Shown in pieces: positions 35,400-46,200 of a stretch of DNA of 64,000 nt. Below the pieces are notes generated by a model. It was not told where the DNA came from and did no database searches. It saw only the letters and a program-made list of their open reading frames with translations. Each line of letters starts with the position of its first letter. Within the stretch, counting starts at the first letter, position 1. The DNA comes from Sphaerulina vaccinii (taxonomy: Eukaryota > Ascomycota > Dothideomycetes > Mycosphaerellales > Mycosphaerellaceae), in assembly GCA_022570795.1 (NCBI GenBank), contig JAKUDP010000025.1, forward strand, positions 325,001 through 389,000. Direction: 5' to 3'. Both the position numbers and the translations under genes were made by a program.

Positions 35400-36534
35400 C
35401 TACTTTTGACAAGAGCCATAAAGTGGCTGAGCAGTGCAATCCTCCATCAAAGAACTATCAGCAGCAACAATCTCCGGCGAGCTCAAAACAAGAGCACTCG
35501 GCGATATGTTTGGACACGAATAGATAGTATTCAGCGCTCCCAATTGACACGAAAGATCTGGCATTCGCGAACTTCCAACGAAATTGCAAGTCAGAGCTTG
35601 ATTACCAGACGTCTGCTGCTGTTCTGGTGTTTCGAGGAATATAGGAGTGTAGTTTACGCCCGACTGGCCGGTCGCGGTTCGCATGATTGCTAATGATCGA
35701 GTCTGTAGGCGTGAGTTGACGATGTCGAAACTATCAGCTCTATCCCTGTTGAGTTGGAGACCGATCGCTCCTGCTTGGCCTCCCCAGCCGTTTTCGCGGG
35801 AGTATACGGAGATTCCCTCGCATGTTTGGCCGACAGTCGGTTGTGCTGGGGCCACAGTTGTGGTAGTGGTAGTCGTCGTAGTCGAAGGATCGAGAGTCGT
35901 GGCGATTATTGACGTGTCTACGGTCGATGTAATTTGGGCTGTGCTAGTGATCTGGGAACAAGTCAGCTCAGTCATTTACGAGAATGCGATGATCAGGACT
36001 TACTGTCGTCGTCTTCTGGCTTGTAGAAGTCTTGGTAACTGTCTTCGTCACTGTTGCCGCAGGACCTGTCACGGTCTTGGTAGACGGCATGACGCCGAGA
36101 CAAGAGCAAGCTGATTGATATTCTCCCGCCTTGCAGCTACCATATGCTTGAGCAGTGCATTTCGACGCATAGTCGCGCTTCTGCGGGTCCTCGCCCGACG
36201 ACGCCTGGGTAATAGTGGCGGTCTCCGTTACAGTTATGGCGGATGGCGTTACTGTAGTTGAAGTCGTTGCCGTAACATCCCGGGTAGAAGTGACGATCTG
36301 TGAAGCTGTTTTGAGGACCGTCTGAGTTGCCTGGACAGTCTTCGTGCGAGTGAGGGTAGGTCTGATGGTAGTCGTGACTTGCAAACAAGCCTTGCACTCT
36401 TTTGCAGCTGATGGGCACGCGTTCACAGCTTTCAAGCACTTGTTGTTTCGATTCGAGCAGAAACCATAGCTAGGAGGTGGGTTTGCCAGCGACTCTCCAG
36501 TCAACGCCAATAGCACGATCCAGATCAACTCCAT
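35400..36534 (-). CDS. Secreted Thr/Ser-rich cell-surface-like protein
   Basis: Exons 36004-36534 and 35400-35951 give 360 aa; the intron is 52 nt, phase 0. A signal peptide covers about residues 1-17 (ELIWIVLLALTGESLA). Two cysteine-containing modules (FCSNRNNKCLKAVNAC and CTAQAYGSCKAGEYQSACSC) are separated by long Thr/Val/Ser tracts typical of O-mannosylated fungal surface proteins. The C-terminal half has a further Cys-containing domain. No catalytic motif or obvious GPI signal is seen. It may be a wall mannoprotein, or a carbohydrate-binding or adhesin-like protein; function is unknown. Confidence 0.8.
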
Positions 36535-36867
36535 CTTGTTCGTAGTAGCAAGTGCGGTGTACCAAGAAGTTCTGGGGATCCTCTGGTCTTATGAAGTTCT
36601 CGATTAGTTCTTCTGCGACCTAGATTTGGTTGTGGCTTGACTAGCGTATGACCGGATGTCCTCAAAGCAGCCTAAGCTTGTCGGCCTAAATTTGAAGGCT
36701 TCAACACGATCGCGCACGGCCGACACTAACTACATGAAGGAACCAGACGACCACAAGGTCGACAAAGACGAGCAGTTGTGAATATCGCATGGATTCTGAT
36801 AGACCGAAAGGCTGGATTGTGTCGAGTATCGGAGGACACTTGTGCCAGTCGTAGTGCGAGAGTGCGT
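36535..36867. other. Intergenic
   Basis: This 333-base stretch separates two minus-strand genes, the Thr-rich protein (start 36534) and the CobW-type gene (stop 36868). Nothing else was recognised. Confidence 0.5.
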
Positions 36868-38157
36868 CTACCCAGCCAGCAATTCATCAAGCAAGTGCCT
36901 ACCAAGACTTTGCTGAAAGTACGCACGACTTTGCTCGTCGCCAATGTTACGACCGATGAAGACGAGCTTTCCAGATTTGCTCACGTCTCCATCTGCATCC
37001 ACAGCGCCATCTATAAGATCAAAGATCTCACGAACGCCTTGCAGCATCTTCAAATGTCCATTCGCCAGCGCTATGCGACCTTTGCTTCGATGTATCTCCC
37101 AGCCCGGCTTGAGTTCGCTTTCATAATAGGGCAATTCTGATCTCCATAGCACGGATTGAAGCCATGTATCCAATGCTTCAAGCCCTTTGTCATCGACAGT
37201 AGGCAGAGTCAAGGTCACAGTGCCGATAGCAGGATCCAGGTGACTATGTCCTCTGCTCGCGAACTCGAGGTTCTCGGCTGAGACGTTGTCGTAGGCGTGC
37301 ATGTCTAGAACTAGACCTTCGAGTTCTGGGACTTGGCTGTGGTCTGTGACTTGTGTCCTCGCTAGAGCATTGATAGAATGCACACGGTCTTGGACAGTCT
37401 GTAACTCGGCAGGAGTAACTAAATCAGACTTGTTGATGAGTACAACATCGGCATGAGATATTTGGAGATGAGCTGTTGAGAGCACCTGGCCGGAGTGCTG
37501 ATCATGTTCGTGCTGAACAGCTTCTTCCCCAACTGGTTCATGGAGAGATCGGAGGATGTTCTTTGCATCAACAAGCGTCACAATACCATCCAGATATATC
37601 GTGCTGCCAAGTCCTTCGTCGACCCAGAACAAAGGTGCAATGTTTCCGGGATCAGCAAGGCCGGTGGTTTCCAGTAAGATATAGTCGAATGCCCCACGGC
37701 GATCCATGAGTGACTCAATAGCATTGACGCCAGAGTCCTTGACAGAACAGCATATGCAACCATTGGCAAGGTCCAGCCATTCTGAGACTTGCTGATCACC
37801 TTGGTTCACTGTCAAGGATTTCTCAATGTCTGATGTGTTGCCGAATTCGTTCAGGATCACTGCAACCTTCTTGCCATGCTTTGCAGTGAGGATGTAGTTG
37901 AGTAGAGTCGTTTTGCCCGCGCCCAGATAGCCTGTTCATGTCAGCATAGCCCAATCTACAGTATGGAGACGTAGCGAAGACGAGTGAAGACGTAATACTT
38001 CTTACTTATAAATATGTGAGACATACCTACCTGTTATGATAGTGATGGGTACTTTGGCGATCTTCACGTCGTCAAGCTCCGCACTCAGAGCCTCGTCTTC
38101 TGCTGTACTCCCATCAGCATCCACCAGCATGGGCGGCAGATCATCGTCGTCTTCCAT
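36868..38157 (-). CDS. CobW/COG0523 G3E GTPase, ZNG1-type metallochaperone
   Basis: Exons 38031-38157 and 36868-37931 give 396 aa; the 99-nt intron splits the Walker A motif (GYLGAGKTT, about 43-51) in phase 1. Other motifs: NEFG, the metal-binding CxCC as GCICCSVK, an ETTGLADP switch, and NKSD for guanine recognition. A His-rich stretch (HEHDQHSG) lies in the central region. ZNG1-like members deliver zinc to methionine aminopeptidase in eukaryotes. Residues 1-35 are acidic, with two Met/Asp runs, as in eukaryotic members. It is probably cytosolic and housekeeping, with a role in zinc allocation by family knowledge. Confidence 0.93.
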
Positions 38158-38358
38158 GTTGGCTGGTGTTGGTGGAAGAGGGGGGGAAGAGAAGAGAAGT
38201 GGCCAGACGTGTAAACGCGAAGAGAAGGAGCCTTAGGCACAGCTGACTAAGCCGAGCAGGGGTCCACAACAGCATCTCCCCTGCAAAGGTTTGATGCAAC
38301 CGCCGAGTTCGATACAGGGCCGGAAGGTCATCAGACATACATTGTGAGAACAGACAAC

Positions 38359-39820
38359 ATGGCGGCAGTAAGCTCACCGTCCTCGTCGCCCCGCCTGCCC
38401 TCACCGCCCCCTATAGCGGAGGACCAGGTGGGACCTACATCACCAGGCTTCTCCCTATACCAGGACCATGGGAAGCTCTCTGGAAACACCACAGACACAG
38501 GCGCAAGGCGGCGTATACGACCCGGTACCAAAGCGGAGGACATTCACGAGGGACCCCCTCTGGTTGACTTGCAGGATGTATGTGGTTTCTACAAGCGCTG
38601 GCAAGTCTGGGCTATGGGCAGGCAGCACTAACAGCGAGCTCGATGTACAGATTGACTCTGCGTTCCAGCTCACAGAACACCTGAAAGCACTCTACTACCA
38701 CCACACACATCCTCCCGACTCCGAAACGACTGCTTCTGTCACTGCTGAACTGGCACGCGACCTCGCCAAGCCACCTCCAGGCACCTCGAAAGATATCTGG
38801 CTGTATGAGCTTGGCCGCTTCCTGATACAAAAGACCAACACCATCATCGTCAATCTGTTCGCGGATGATCCCCCATGCAGTTCGGCGACCTGTCCCGAGA
38901 TGCGCGCGAGCGAGTGGCAGTATCTGTGTGCCGTTCACGATCCACCTAAGAGCTGTTCTGCTATCGACTACTGCTGTCACACCCTCGACTGGGCTGCCAA
39001 TGCCCTAACCAGCAGCAAGATGTTTCCCTCACGACTTGGACTAGGCTCAAGCCAGCATGGCAGCAGCGACAAGGTCCTCGCGCAGCAGATGAAGGAGATC
39101 ACCAACATCTTCAGACGCGTCTACCGCATCTATGCACACGCGTGGTTCCAGCATCGGGATATGTTCTGGAGAGTGGAGAGGCAGACCGGATTGTACGTCC
39201 TGTTCAAGACTGTCTGTGACGAGTATGGCATGATTCAACCCGAGAACTACACGATCCCACCTGAAGCTGAAGGACACGAGCCAGAAGAAGGCAGTGAAGA
39301 GCAGATTCACGTGCCGAGCATTCTATCCAGAGAGCTTGACGCAAGTTCGATTAAGCCAGCTGGAAACGAAGTAATTGCCAATGGAAACACCACGAAGCGT
39401 CACGGTGGCGGACAGGGCCATATCCGGAATCCTTCTAATGTTACGACCGTGATTCAAGAAGAAGCCGAGGAGGACGAGGTGACGGAGCAGAAACCAGGAC
39501 TGCAGCGCGCTGCAACTGTTGTGCAGGGAGACGAAAAAATCTCAGAAACAGCCGATCTTGACGAAGCAGACGAAAGCAAGCGGGCCACCATTACACCAGA
39601 GACTATGACCACGTCTAGCACATTCACAGTACCAGAGCCTGCCCAGGATGACACGACTTCCGAGGACCCAGATGAAAGCCATGCCGGCGATGAGACGACG
39701 ATTCACTTTGAGCCGGAAGGTGCCACTGTTGAGACCAAGGCCGACGAACCTAGGGTGGAAGTCAAGATTGAGCCTCTGGATGAAGATACAAAGGACGAAA
39801 CGACGGAAACGACGAAGTGA
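38359..39820 (+). CDS. MOB1/phocein-family protein with acidic C-terminal tail
   Basis: Exons 38359-38577 and 38651-39820 give 462 aa; the intron is 73 nt, phase 0. The MOB core follows a Pro/Ser-rich start: RPGTKAEDIHEGPPLVDLQD, then IDSAFQLTEHLKALYYHH, then Cys ligands (CSSATCPEM) and the His region (HAWFQHRDMFW) that bind structural zinc. Phocein-like MOBs are scaffold subunits (STRIPAK or NDR-kinase pathways). The last 200 residues are acidic and low in complexity, longer than the usual MOB. It lies about 0.2 kb from the divergent CobW gene, which may share a promoter. Confidence 0.9.
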
Positions 39821-40041
39821 GCGTATTATACTTTACGATATGTTGAATGCTGCGCAGTACTACGTGAGAGTACTAGCCTGGGAAGTCCACACGATTGAGC
39901 TAGTAAGAGGAGATGACTACATTGGCACCTTCCTCATGCCGCAGTCTGATCGACTGTATACATGCCCCCTCGAGGATAATCGGCGACTGCTCATCCGCTT
40001 GTAGAGATAGAGCAATCCCGGCCATAAAGCTACTGTTCTGG

Positions 40042-41211
40042 TTAGACTATGCCGGGAAATGGCCTGGCACTCCACCCTCCTGCGCTCTGTGCGTTGATAG
40101 GATCAGGACGCCTTGCAGCGAGAGGATATGAAAGCCCTTCAAGGGACGTCCGCGAGCGATAGCGTCCACGACGCCAGTCTACCGGGAGCGCTTTCGACAG
40201 GAGTCTCCCGGCACTCCAGTACACTATTCTCTGCTCTCTCAGGCCGCAGACCGCTGCGAAGGCTGCTTCACACTGATATCTTTGTACTCTGTGACTCTGG
40301 TTGCATTCACCAACCCGAACGTTCCCCGCCGGAAAGCCAACATCCATCCACATTTGGATCCCGGCCGAAGTACTCGAAGCGCGCGGCTCCAGCAGCCTGA
40401 TGGTGACATTCTCAAATTGTATTCCAATCTCTAGGAAGTACGTGTACCACTCCACCTCCATCACATCGACCGCCTGTTCGCAGCCTGAGCAGTTCTCATC
40501 TCGACGCTTGACATGTGCCGCTCTTGGACAAGACACCCTAGATGCAGTGTCATCGTATGCGCAAGTGACGCATACGCGCATCTTGGACCTGGCACTCGCA
40601 TCGCTGTACCTCTCCAAGAAAGGCAGGAAGTCGATTCCTGCTCTTTTGCTGGTTTCAACTGCTAGTAACGGCCAGTGAGACGAGTTACGCATAGAGATAT
40701 ACGGCGTCTTCTCCAGCAGGCTGTGGCATATTTGGCGTATCTTTGGCGATAACAGATCTGTCTGATCTTCGACCACGCTTTCCGTCTGATACTCCGTTCC
40801 GAACCGATGTGCCTTCTCCTTCTCACTGTCTCTGTCCTCCTCGGTCTCCTCTTCTTCCTCCTCATCATTCTCTCGCTCGTCAGATTCATCCTCTTCCTCA
40901 TCCTCATCACTCTCGCCATCATAGTACTCCACCTCATCCTCATATATAACGAAATCCTTCCCCGAACCTTGCGACACCACATCCAGCGGCTTCTCCTTGC
41001 AATTAGGCAAGAGTGGATGCTTGACTTTACCATCATCGACCCGGAGTGGCTCGATACGGATATACGCTTCCACTATTAGGAGCTGGACTTCTTTGGGCAG
41101 TCGCGAAATATCCGGAGCGGCTGGAGGTGGTGGTTCTCGCTTCATGGGTCGCTTGTAGAGGTCGTATAGTGTCGACCGCTTGGGGCGGTGGGTGAAGTTT
41201 GTTTGAGCCAT
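40042..41211 (-). CDS. Member A of a lineage-specific 'LPxEL' paralogous family
   Basis: Single exon, 389 aa, from the ATG at 41211 (the frame is open further upstream, to 41394). A basic N-terminus leads to RLPKEVQLLIVEAY, a degenerate F-box-like helix, then KHPLLPNC. A long acidic Glu/Asp tract (about residues 95-145) is unique to this copy. The second half has Cys motifs (CVTCAYDD, CSGCEQAVDV) and LEIGIQFENVTIRLLEP, which aligns with GIP-ENL-FEV in the member at 48861. The last 100 codons look poorly protein-like, so the true end may be earlier or spliced. Function is unknown; no signal peptide or catalytic motif. Confidence 0.6.
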   Translation of the reverse strand: MAQTNFTHRPKRSTLYDLYKRPMKREPPPPAAPDISRLPKEVQLLIVEAYIRIEPLRVDDGKVKHPLLPNCKEKPLDVVSQGSGKDFVIYEDEVEYYDGESDEDEEEDESDERENDEEEEEETEEDRDSEKEKAHRFGTEYQTESVVEDQTDLLSPKIRQICHSLLEKTPYISMRNSSHWPLLAVETSKRAGIDFLPFLERYSDASARSKMRVCVTCAYDDTASRVSCPRAAHVKRRDENCSGCEQAVDVMEVEWYTYFLEIGIQFENVTIRLLEPRASSTSAGIQMWMDVGFPAGNVRVGECNQSHRVQRYQCEAAFAAVCGLREQRIVYWSAGRLLSKALPVDWRRGRYRSRTSLEGLSYPLAARRPDPINAQSAGGWSARPFPGIV

Positions 41212-42014
41212 GATGCGAGTGGTGTTGCGTATGTTGTGTGGGATGGTGTTGCTGTCGAACTGGATTGCCTGGTCGCAAGATTCTAGATTTGCCAAGAGTT
41301 CAAGGCCTGGTAGCACGTGTGTGGTGTTGGTGGAGTGGGTATCTCGCGGCGATATCTTTGCCTCCATAAGCTGCACTAAGAGGTGGAAGATCAAAGATCA
41401 AAGATCTGCCAAGAGTTCAAGACCAGGTAGCGTGAATCACTCAACTCTGGTACATACCCACTATATGGAGTCCACTTGCGGGACAGGAACCATGACCTGC
41501 AATGACCTGGAGCTTTTCCTTTCTGAGGTCTTTCAAGGCGGCTTCAGGCTTTCGGAGTGGCAGAGCGAAGTTCGCAGGACTGGCGTGGGACGAGGTGGTG
41601 GAAAGTTGGCGTGGGAGTGTTGTCCTGCTGTTCCAAATGTTGATTTCGCTCTTCCTTGGATTGCACATGGGGCTGGTGCTGCTGGTGTAGCATGAGCTGG
41701 TGGAAGTGTCCTGCTTCGAAGAGCGGATGCCATGCTGGACATCGTGCTGCATGTGGTGTCTCAAGGGCCCATCTTGATGGTATGAGCTGCCGATCCATTG
41801 TGAGCTGTGATAAGTTGGTCATCCCGTATCATGAGACTGGACGCCAATAGAGCTTGTGTTACGGGTCAGGAACCGCAGAAGCTACCATGCAGCTGTTACC
41901 ACACTTGCGGCATCCGCCGGGAAACGCAGGACGAGTGTCTTCACCATCGATACAACCTCACTGCCATCGCACGCAGGACTTTATCCAACTCACGAACGAC
42001 CAGTGCGAAGCAAG
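41212..42014. other. Intergenic between paralogues A and B
   Basis: This 803-base stretch holds the divergent promoters of members A and B. Short ORFs with low-complexity sequence occur on both strands, and none is convincing. Confidence 0.45.
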
Positions 42015-42926
42015 ATGTTCACCACTAAGCTGTTAGAAGCTTGGTGTCACCCTGATCACGACCTCAAGTGCCATTGTACCCGGGACCAACGATCGGTCCG
42101 AAGCAGGATGTCCATTGCTAAGCTAGCGAAAGCTTTTGCTTTGCGCACTCCTCGCGGTCGCCATGCAAAGAAGCAAGAGCAAGAGCAGAAGATGGAGGTA
42201 CAAAGGAAAAATTTGGAAGAGATGAGAAATGCATATGCCAAACAGGAGTGGCAGCGATTGTCTAAGCATATCCGCGTACTACCTCGCGACATGAAGCTCA
42301 TGATCTTCGAGTGCTGGATTGTCAATAATCCGCCGACCATTGAGAACGACTGGAAGACCTGCTTGACGCACGAAAATCCCACTCTCACCGCTCGAACGTA
42401 CTATCCGTCACTCTACAACGGTCACTTGTCGCACATGCTCCTGACTGGCATGTCAGAAGAGGACTATCCCAAGACCCTGTACAATGTTCTCTTCCATACA
42501 GTGCCACTGGAGGTGGTGATATCCGTAGACGAGTACAAGTCATGGAGACACCATATATGGGCCCAAGACATCCGGACGATCAGTAATCTCTCGACCCCGC
42601 CTCCATTCCTACAGCTTCATGACCGGATGTGTCTGCCGAAGCGTAAGCAGAATCTGCGGTTCCACATCACTGCGAAACTGCCTCTTTTCATATACAGCCT
42701 GGCTTTGAATGAATGGGTGCCGTTCAATCGCCCCTCACAAGCACATTTTGCAGAGGATCTAGAGGATGTCACTATATGCTGCAATCTTCGTGCTTCAGGA
42801 GGATGCTCAGGAGATTGCATGACTTGGGCATTAAGGTTCTGCAATGAATTTCTGGAACTCGGAATACCGAAGACTGGCATTGCACTTGAAGTCATGCCTA
42901 CACCACGACCGCCGCGGGCTTCCTAG
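42015..42926 (+). CDS. Member B of the 'LPxEL' paralogous family
   Basis: Single exon, 303 aa from ATG 42015 (a second in-frame ATG lies at 42108). It shows the family pattern: basic, Gln/Lys-rich start, LPRDMKLMIFECWIVNNPPTI, LTHENPTL, FHTVPLEVVIS, FLQLHDRMCLPKRKQNLRF and, at the end, CSGDCMTWALRF...LELGIPKTGIALEV. The N-terminal region contains an internal duplication of about 93 bp (42015 against 42108). No membrane segment is evident, unlike members C and D. Function is unknown. Confidence 0.65.
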   Translation: MFTTKLLEAWCHPDHDLKCHCTRDQRSVRSRMSIAKLAKAFALRTPRGRHAKKQEQEQKMEVQRKNLEEMRNAYAKQEWQRLSKHIRVLPRDMKLMIFECWIVNNPPTIENDWKTCLTHENPTLTARTYYPSLYNGHLSHMLLTGMSEEDYPKTLYNVLFHTVPLEVVISVDEYKSWRHHIWAQDIRTISNLSTPPPFLQLHDRMCLPKRKQNLRFHITAKLPLFIYSLALNEWVPFNRPSQAHFAEDLEDVTICCNLRASGGCSGDCMTWALRFCNEFLELGIPKTGIALEVMPTPRPPRAS

Positions 42927-43271
42927 CCTGTGCCACGCAAGCGCAGCTGGTTGAAAGACAAAATCTTTGTTGACATTCTCCGAGGAAGCTGCTTGGTCGT
43001 GCTAAGCGGTAGATCTGTCAATTGTGTCGTTTAACACGCAGTACGAGTCAGCACGCGGATTATTTACTCCCAGCAGACTACCGCCTGCAAGCAACAGTGC
43101 AGAATTTCAGCACATCTCAGCTCGTATCGGTATGTCAAAAGGACAGAAGACGGAAAGGGTCCCAGTGGGACCACTACCAGATTAGGTCATTCGGACACTT
43201 TGCCTTTCATTCTCTTTCACTGCACCAAGCACTCGAAATTCCAGAATATCTTAAAACCTGGCCAAGACATC
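42927..43271. other. Intergenic between paralogues B and C
   Basis: This 345-base stretch is upstream of the interrupted paralogue C and contains no other supported gene. Confidence 0.4.
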
Positions 43272-46200
43272 ATGCGGCATGATACGAAACCCCACCTCTT
43301 CACAAGGCCTGACTGGCGCTATTTACGCGAGCAGATACTATCCAAGGTACAAAGAAAAGCCGCATCAAAGCGACTCAACGCGCGCATTCAAGATCTACCA
43401 GATGAGCTGCAGCTCAACATTTTGGAACACTGGACTCACGCGAATCCAATCTGGGTGAGCTACTCTGGCTCTCTTCACCATCCTCTGGTTTACAAGACTG
43501 CAAAACTTCTCAACGCCAAAGAGAACGCTGCTGTGTACCGTGCTGCTCCTATTGTGCTTCATCTTTTGCCAAGACCACTCACCGACGCTAGTCGCGATCG
43601 CGCCGACCACGAGTCTTGGCTGCGCAGCCTGCGGTCTGCAACTGCAGGGTGGGCAATAGACAGTACGTGTCTTGGCGTACTGTATTGTCTGGTAGCATTC
43701 GCTACGATCAGACGAGAGCCTTGAATAGCTAGTACAGACAGACATAGTGTCGCCGTCTGTCTGTCTGTCTAGGTGTACTAGCGTACTAGTCGTGTATCTT
43801 AGCCTCCCGGGCTTCTTCTCTTCTTAACCCACCGATAATCACCCTTTCTACTATAATCTCGCTATCGGCTCGATCCAGTATAGGTAATAAGGTACATAGA
43901 GTCGATTGCGACCGGGCAGGAGTAGCTAATTGTAGTAGGAGGCTGTTATTAACCTTACTAGCGACGATACACCCTATCCCTCCCCTATGCTAGCGCTATT
44001 AATATCGCAGCTACGCAACGCTCTCGATAAGTTCCTTATAGTCTTACTAGACTACCTTCTGCACTAGAAGCAAGGCGATATACTATATATTCGTAGTTAA
44101 GTAGTAGATGCTGTTTTTTCGAAAGGTACTCGGCGTAAGTAATTAGAGGCTATTATTCTTAATACTGCGCCTTATATAAGGGAGCAAATCAAGCGTATTA
44201 TTACTAATAGGAAGGAGCTCTATCTATACGTCTAGAATCGTAGTTATAAGTATTATTAGTATTAGAAACAAGTAAATAGTAGTAGTCTTAGTATATTAGA
44301 GGAGGTGTTTATAGTAGATAGTTAATAAGGCTATAAGGCTAATAAGGCTAAAGGTAAAGACAAGGGTTTAGTTAGCTAGCTAGCTCCGAGCCGCGTAGGT
44401 AATAATACAAGAATGCTATTTTTTACCTTAGTTTAGGGTCTATATAGCTAAGCTAAAGAACTTCAAAATGTTACTTACTAAGTTATTATAACTATATATA
44501 TATATAACATCGCACGACTAATCCGAGTAGTAGAAGTTATAGCTAAGGTAAAATAGAAAATTTCTATCTTATTAGATTCCTTATAGTATATATATTAAGC
44601 AATAAAGAATTTATAATAGGTTTTAGATTAGAAATATACTTATATATATATAATATTAAGCCTAAGTTTACTCTATAAGCAGATGCGATATAACTACTTA
44701 GCTAAAATATATAAGAATTAAGATTCTAACTAAATAAGGCATGCTAAATAATATCTAGTTAAGTAAATATAAAAAAACGCGCTAGTTCTATAGCGCTAGG
44801 TGTCGTGAATAGACGTATTATAACCCTAGTCTATTATAATCTAAGCTTCTTACCCTCGAAGTATCTTCTTCTATATATACTATAATAATATACTCTAAAC
44901 ATAATATAATAGATATAGCGGAGTTAGAAATCGGTACCGAGACTATTCTTAACAACCTTACCGAGATATATAACAAATCGTAGCTCCCTACGCTATATAA
45001 GAGCTATTATACTATATCCGGATTCCTCGTCGATAGACTGCGCCTTACAAACTACAAACCTACTCCTCCTAGCAAGTAGCCTTATATAAGCTAGATATAG
45101 AAGGATGCTATAGGCGTCTATCTTACCTATAAGACAAAGGGAATAATATACTAGATATGTCGCGCATGCTACGAGAAGCCGGGCTTATTAGAACTAGTCT
45201 TAAAGTCTATAGGCTCTACGACTTGTCCTATAGACTATCTTATAGACTGCAAGTTCGGTACTAGCTACTACTAGATACGCAAAGGCGAGTAGAAGCTACC
45301 GAAGGATAGCGAGAATAAGAAACAGAAGCGCAATAGCGACGTGCGCGAAGCGTTAAAGATTAAGTAGCAATATAAGGACAAGAATACTACCTTTAATTAT
45401 ACTAGCTAGTGCAAGGTCTTCCTCGAATAGAAGATTAATAACAACTAGTTACTTAGAAAGACTGCCTCGAAGCGTCTATATAGGCTCCTTTGCTTTAGAA
45501 ATAGTAAGATCTCGGACATTGTCCCTCGATTATACTATACAACTTAGCGCTAGATTATAAGGCTATTTGGAGGCTCGAAGCCGGCTATTAAAAGGAAGCT
45601 AAAGCGCGCTTATAGTAGTTTGTACGTCTCTTTTAATAGCTAGAAGTCCGACAACAAGCTAGAGCTACTTAGTATATTTATTTACTTTATAGACAAAGCC
45701 GGCAAGTACGTCTTATTAATACTAGGCCTGCTAAACCTCTTTAGCTCGAAGGATGCGATAGATACTATAGTAGCTATTATAGCGCTACTTAAAGAGTTCG
45801 ACATTCGAGACAACGTGCGCTACTTCTAGTTAGATAATATAAATATTAATAATAAGGTCTATTATCTTCTCGTAGCCGAGCTTAGACTATATTCTTAGAA
45901 GTGCCGCTTGCGCTATACTACTTATATCCTTAACCTTATATATAAGGCGATCCTATATAGCTATAATATCGACGTAATAGACTAGGCCTATAAGGACTAC
46001 GACGATAACAAAGACGAGGGTATAGCGATAGATAAAGACCTCGAAAATAATAATAAAGTAAAGGATTTCGAGCGCTCTATACGTATGCAAGAAGCAGTCG
46101 ATATACTACTACTCTAGCGCAAACAAGGACCTCTTAGCAAGCTTTATAATATTATTATATACGCACGCTTGTCTAGTATATAACGCAAGTATTTCAAGAG

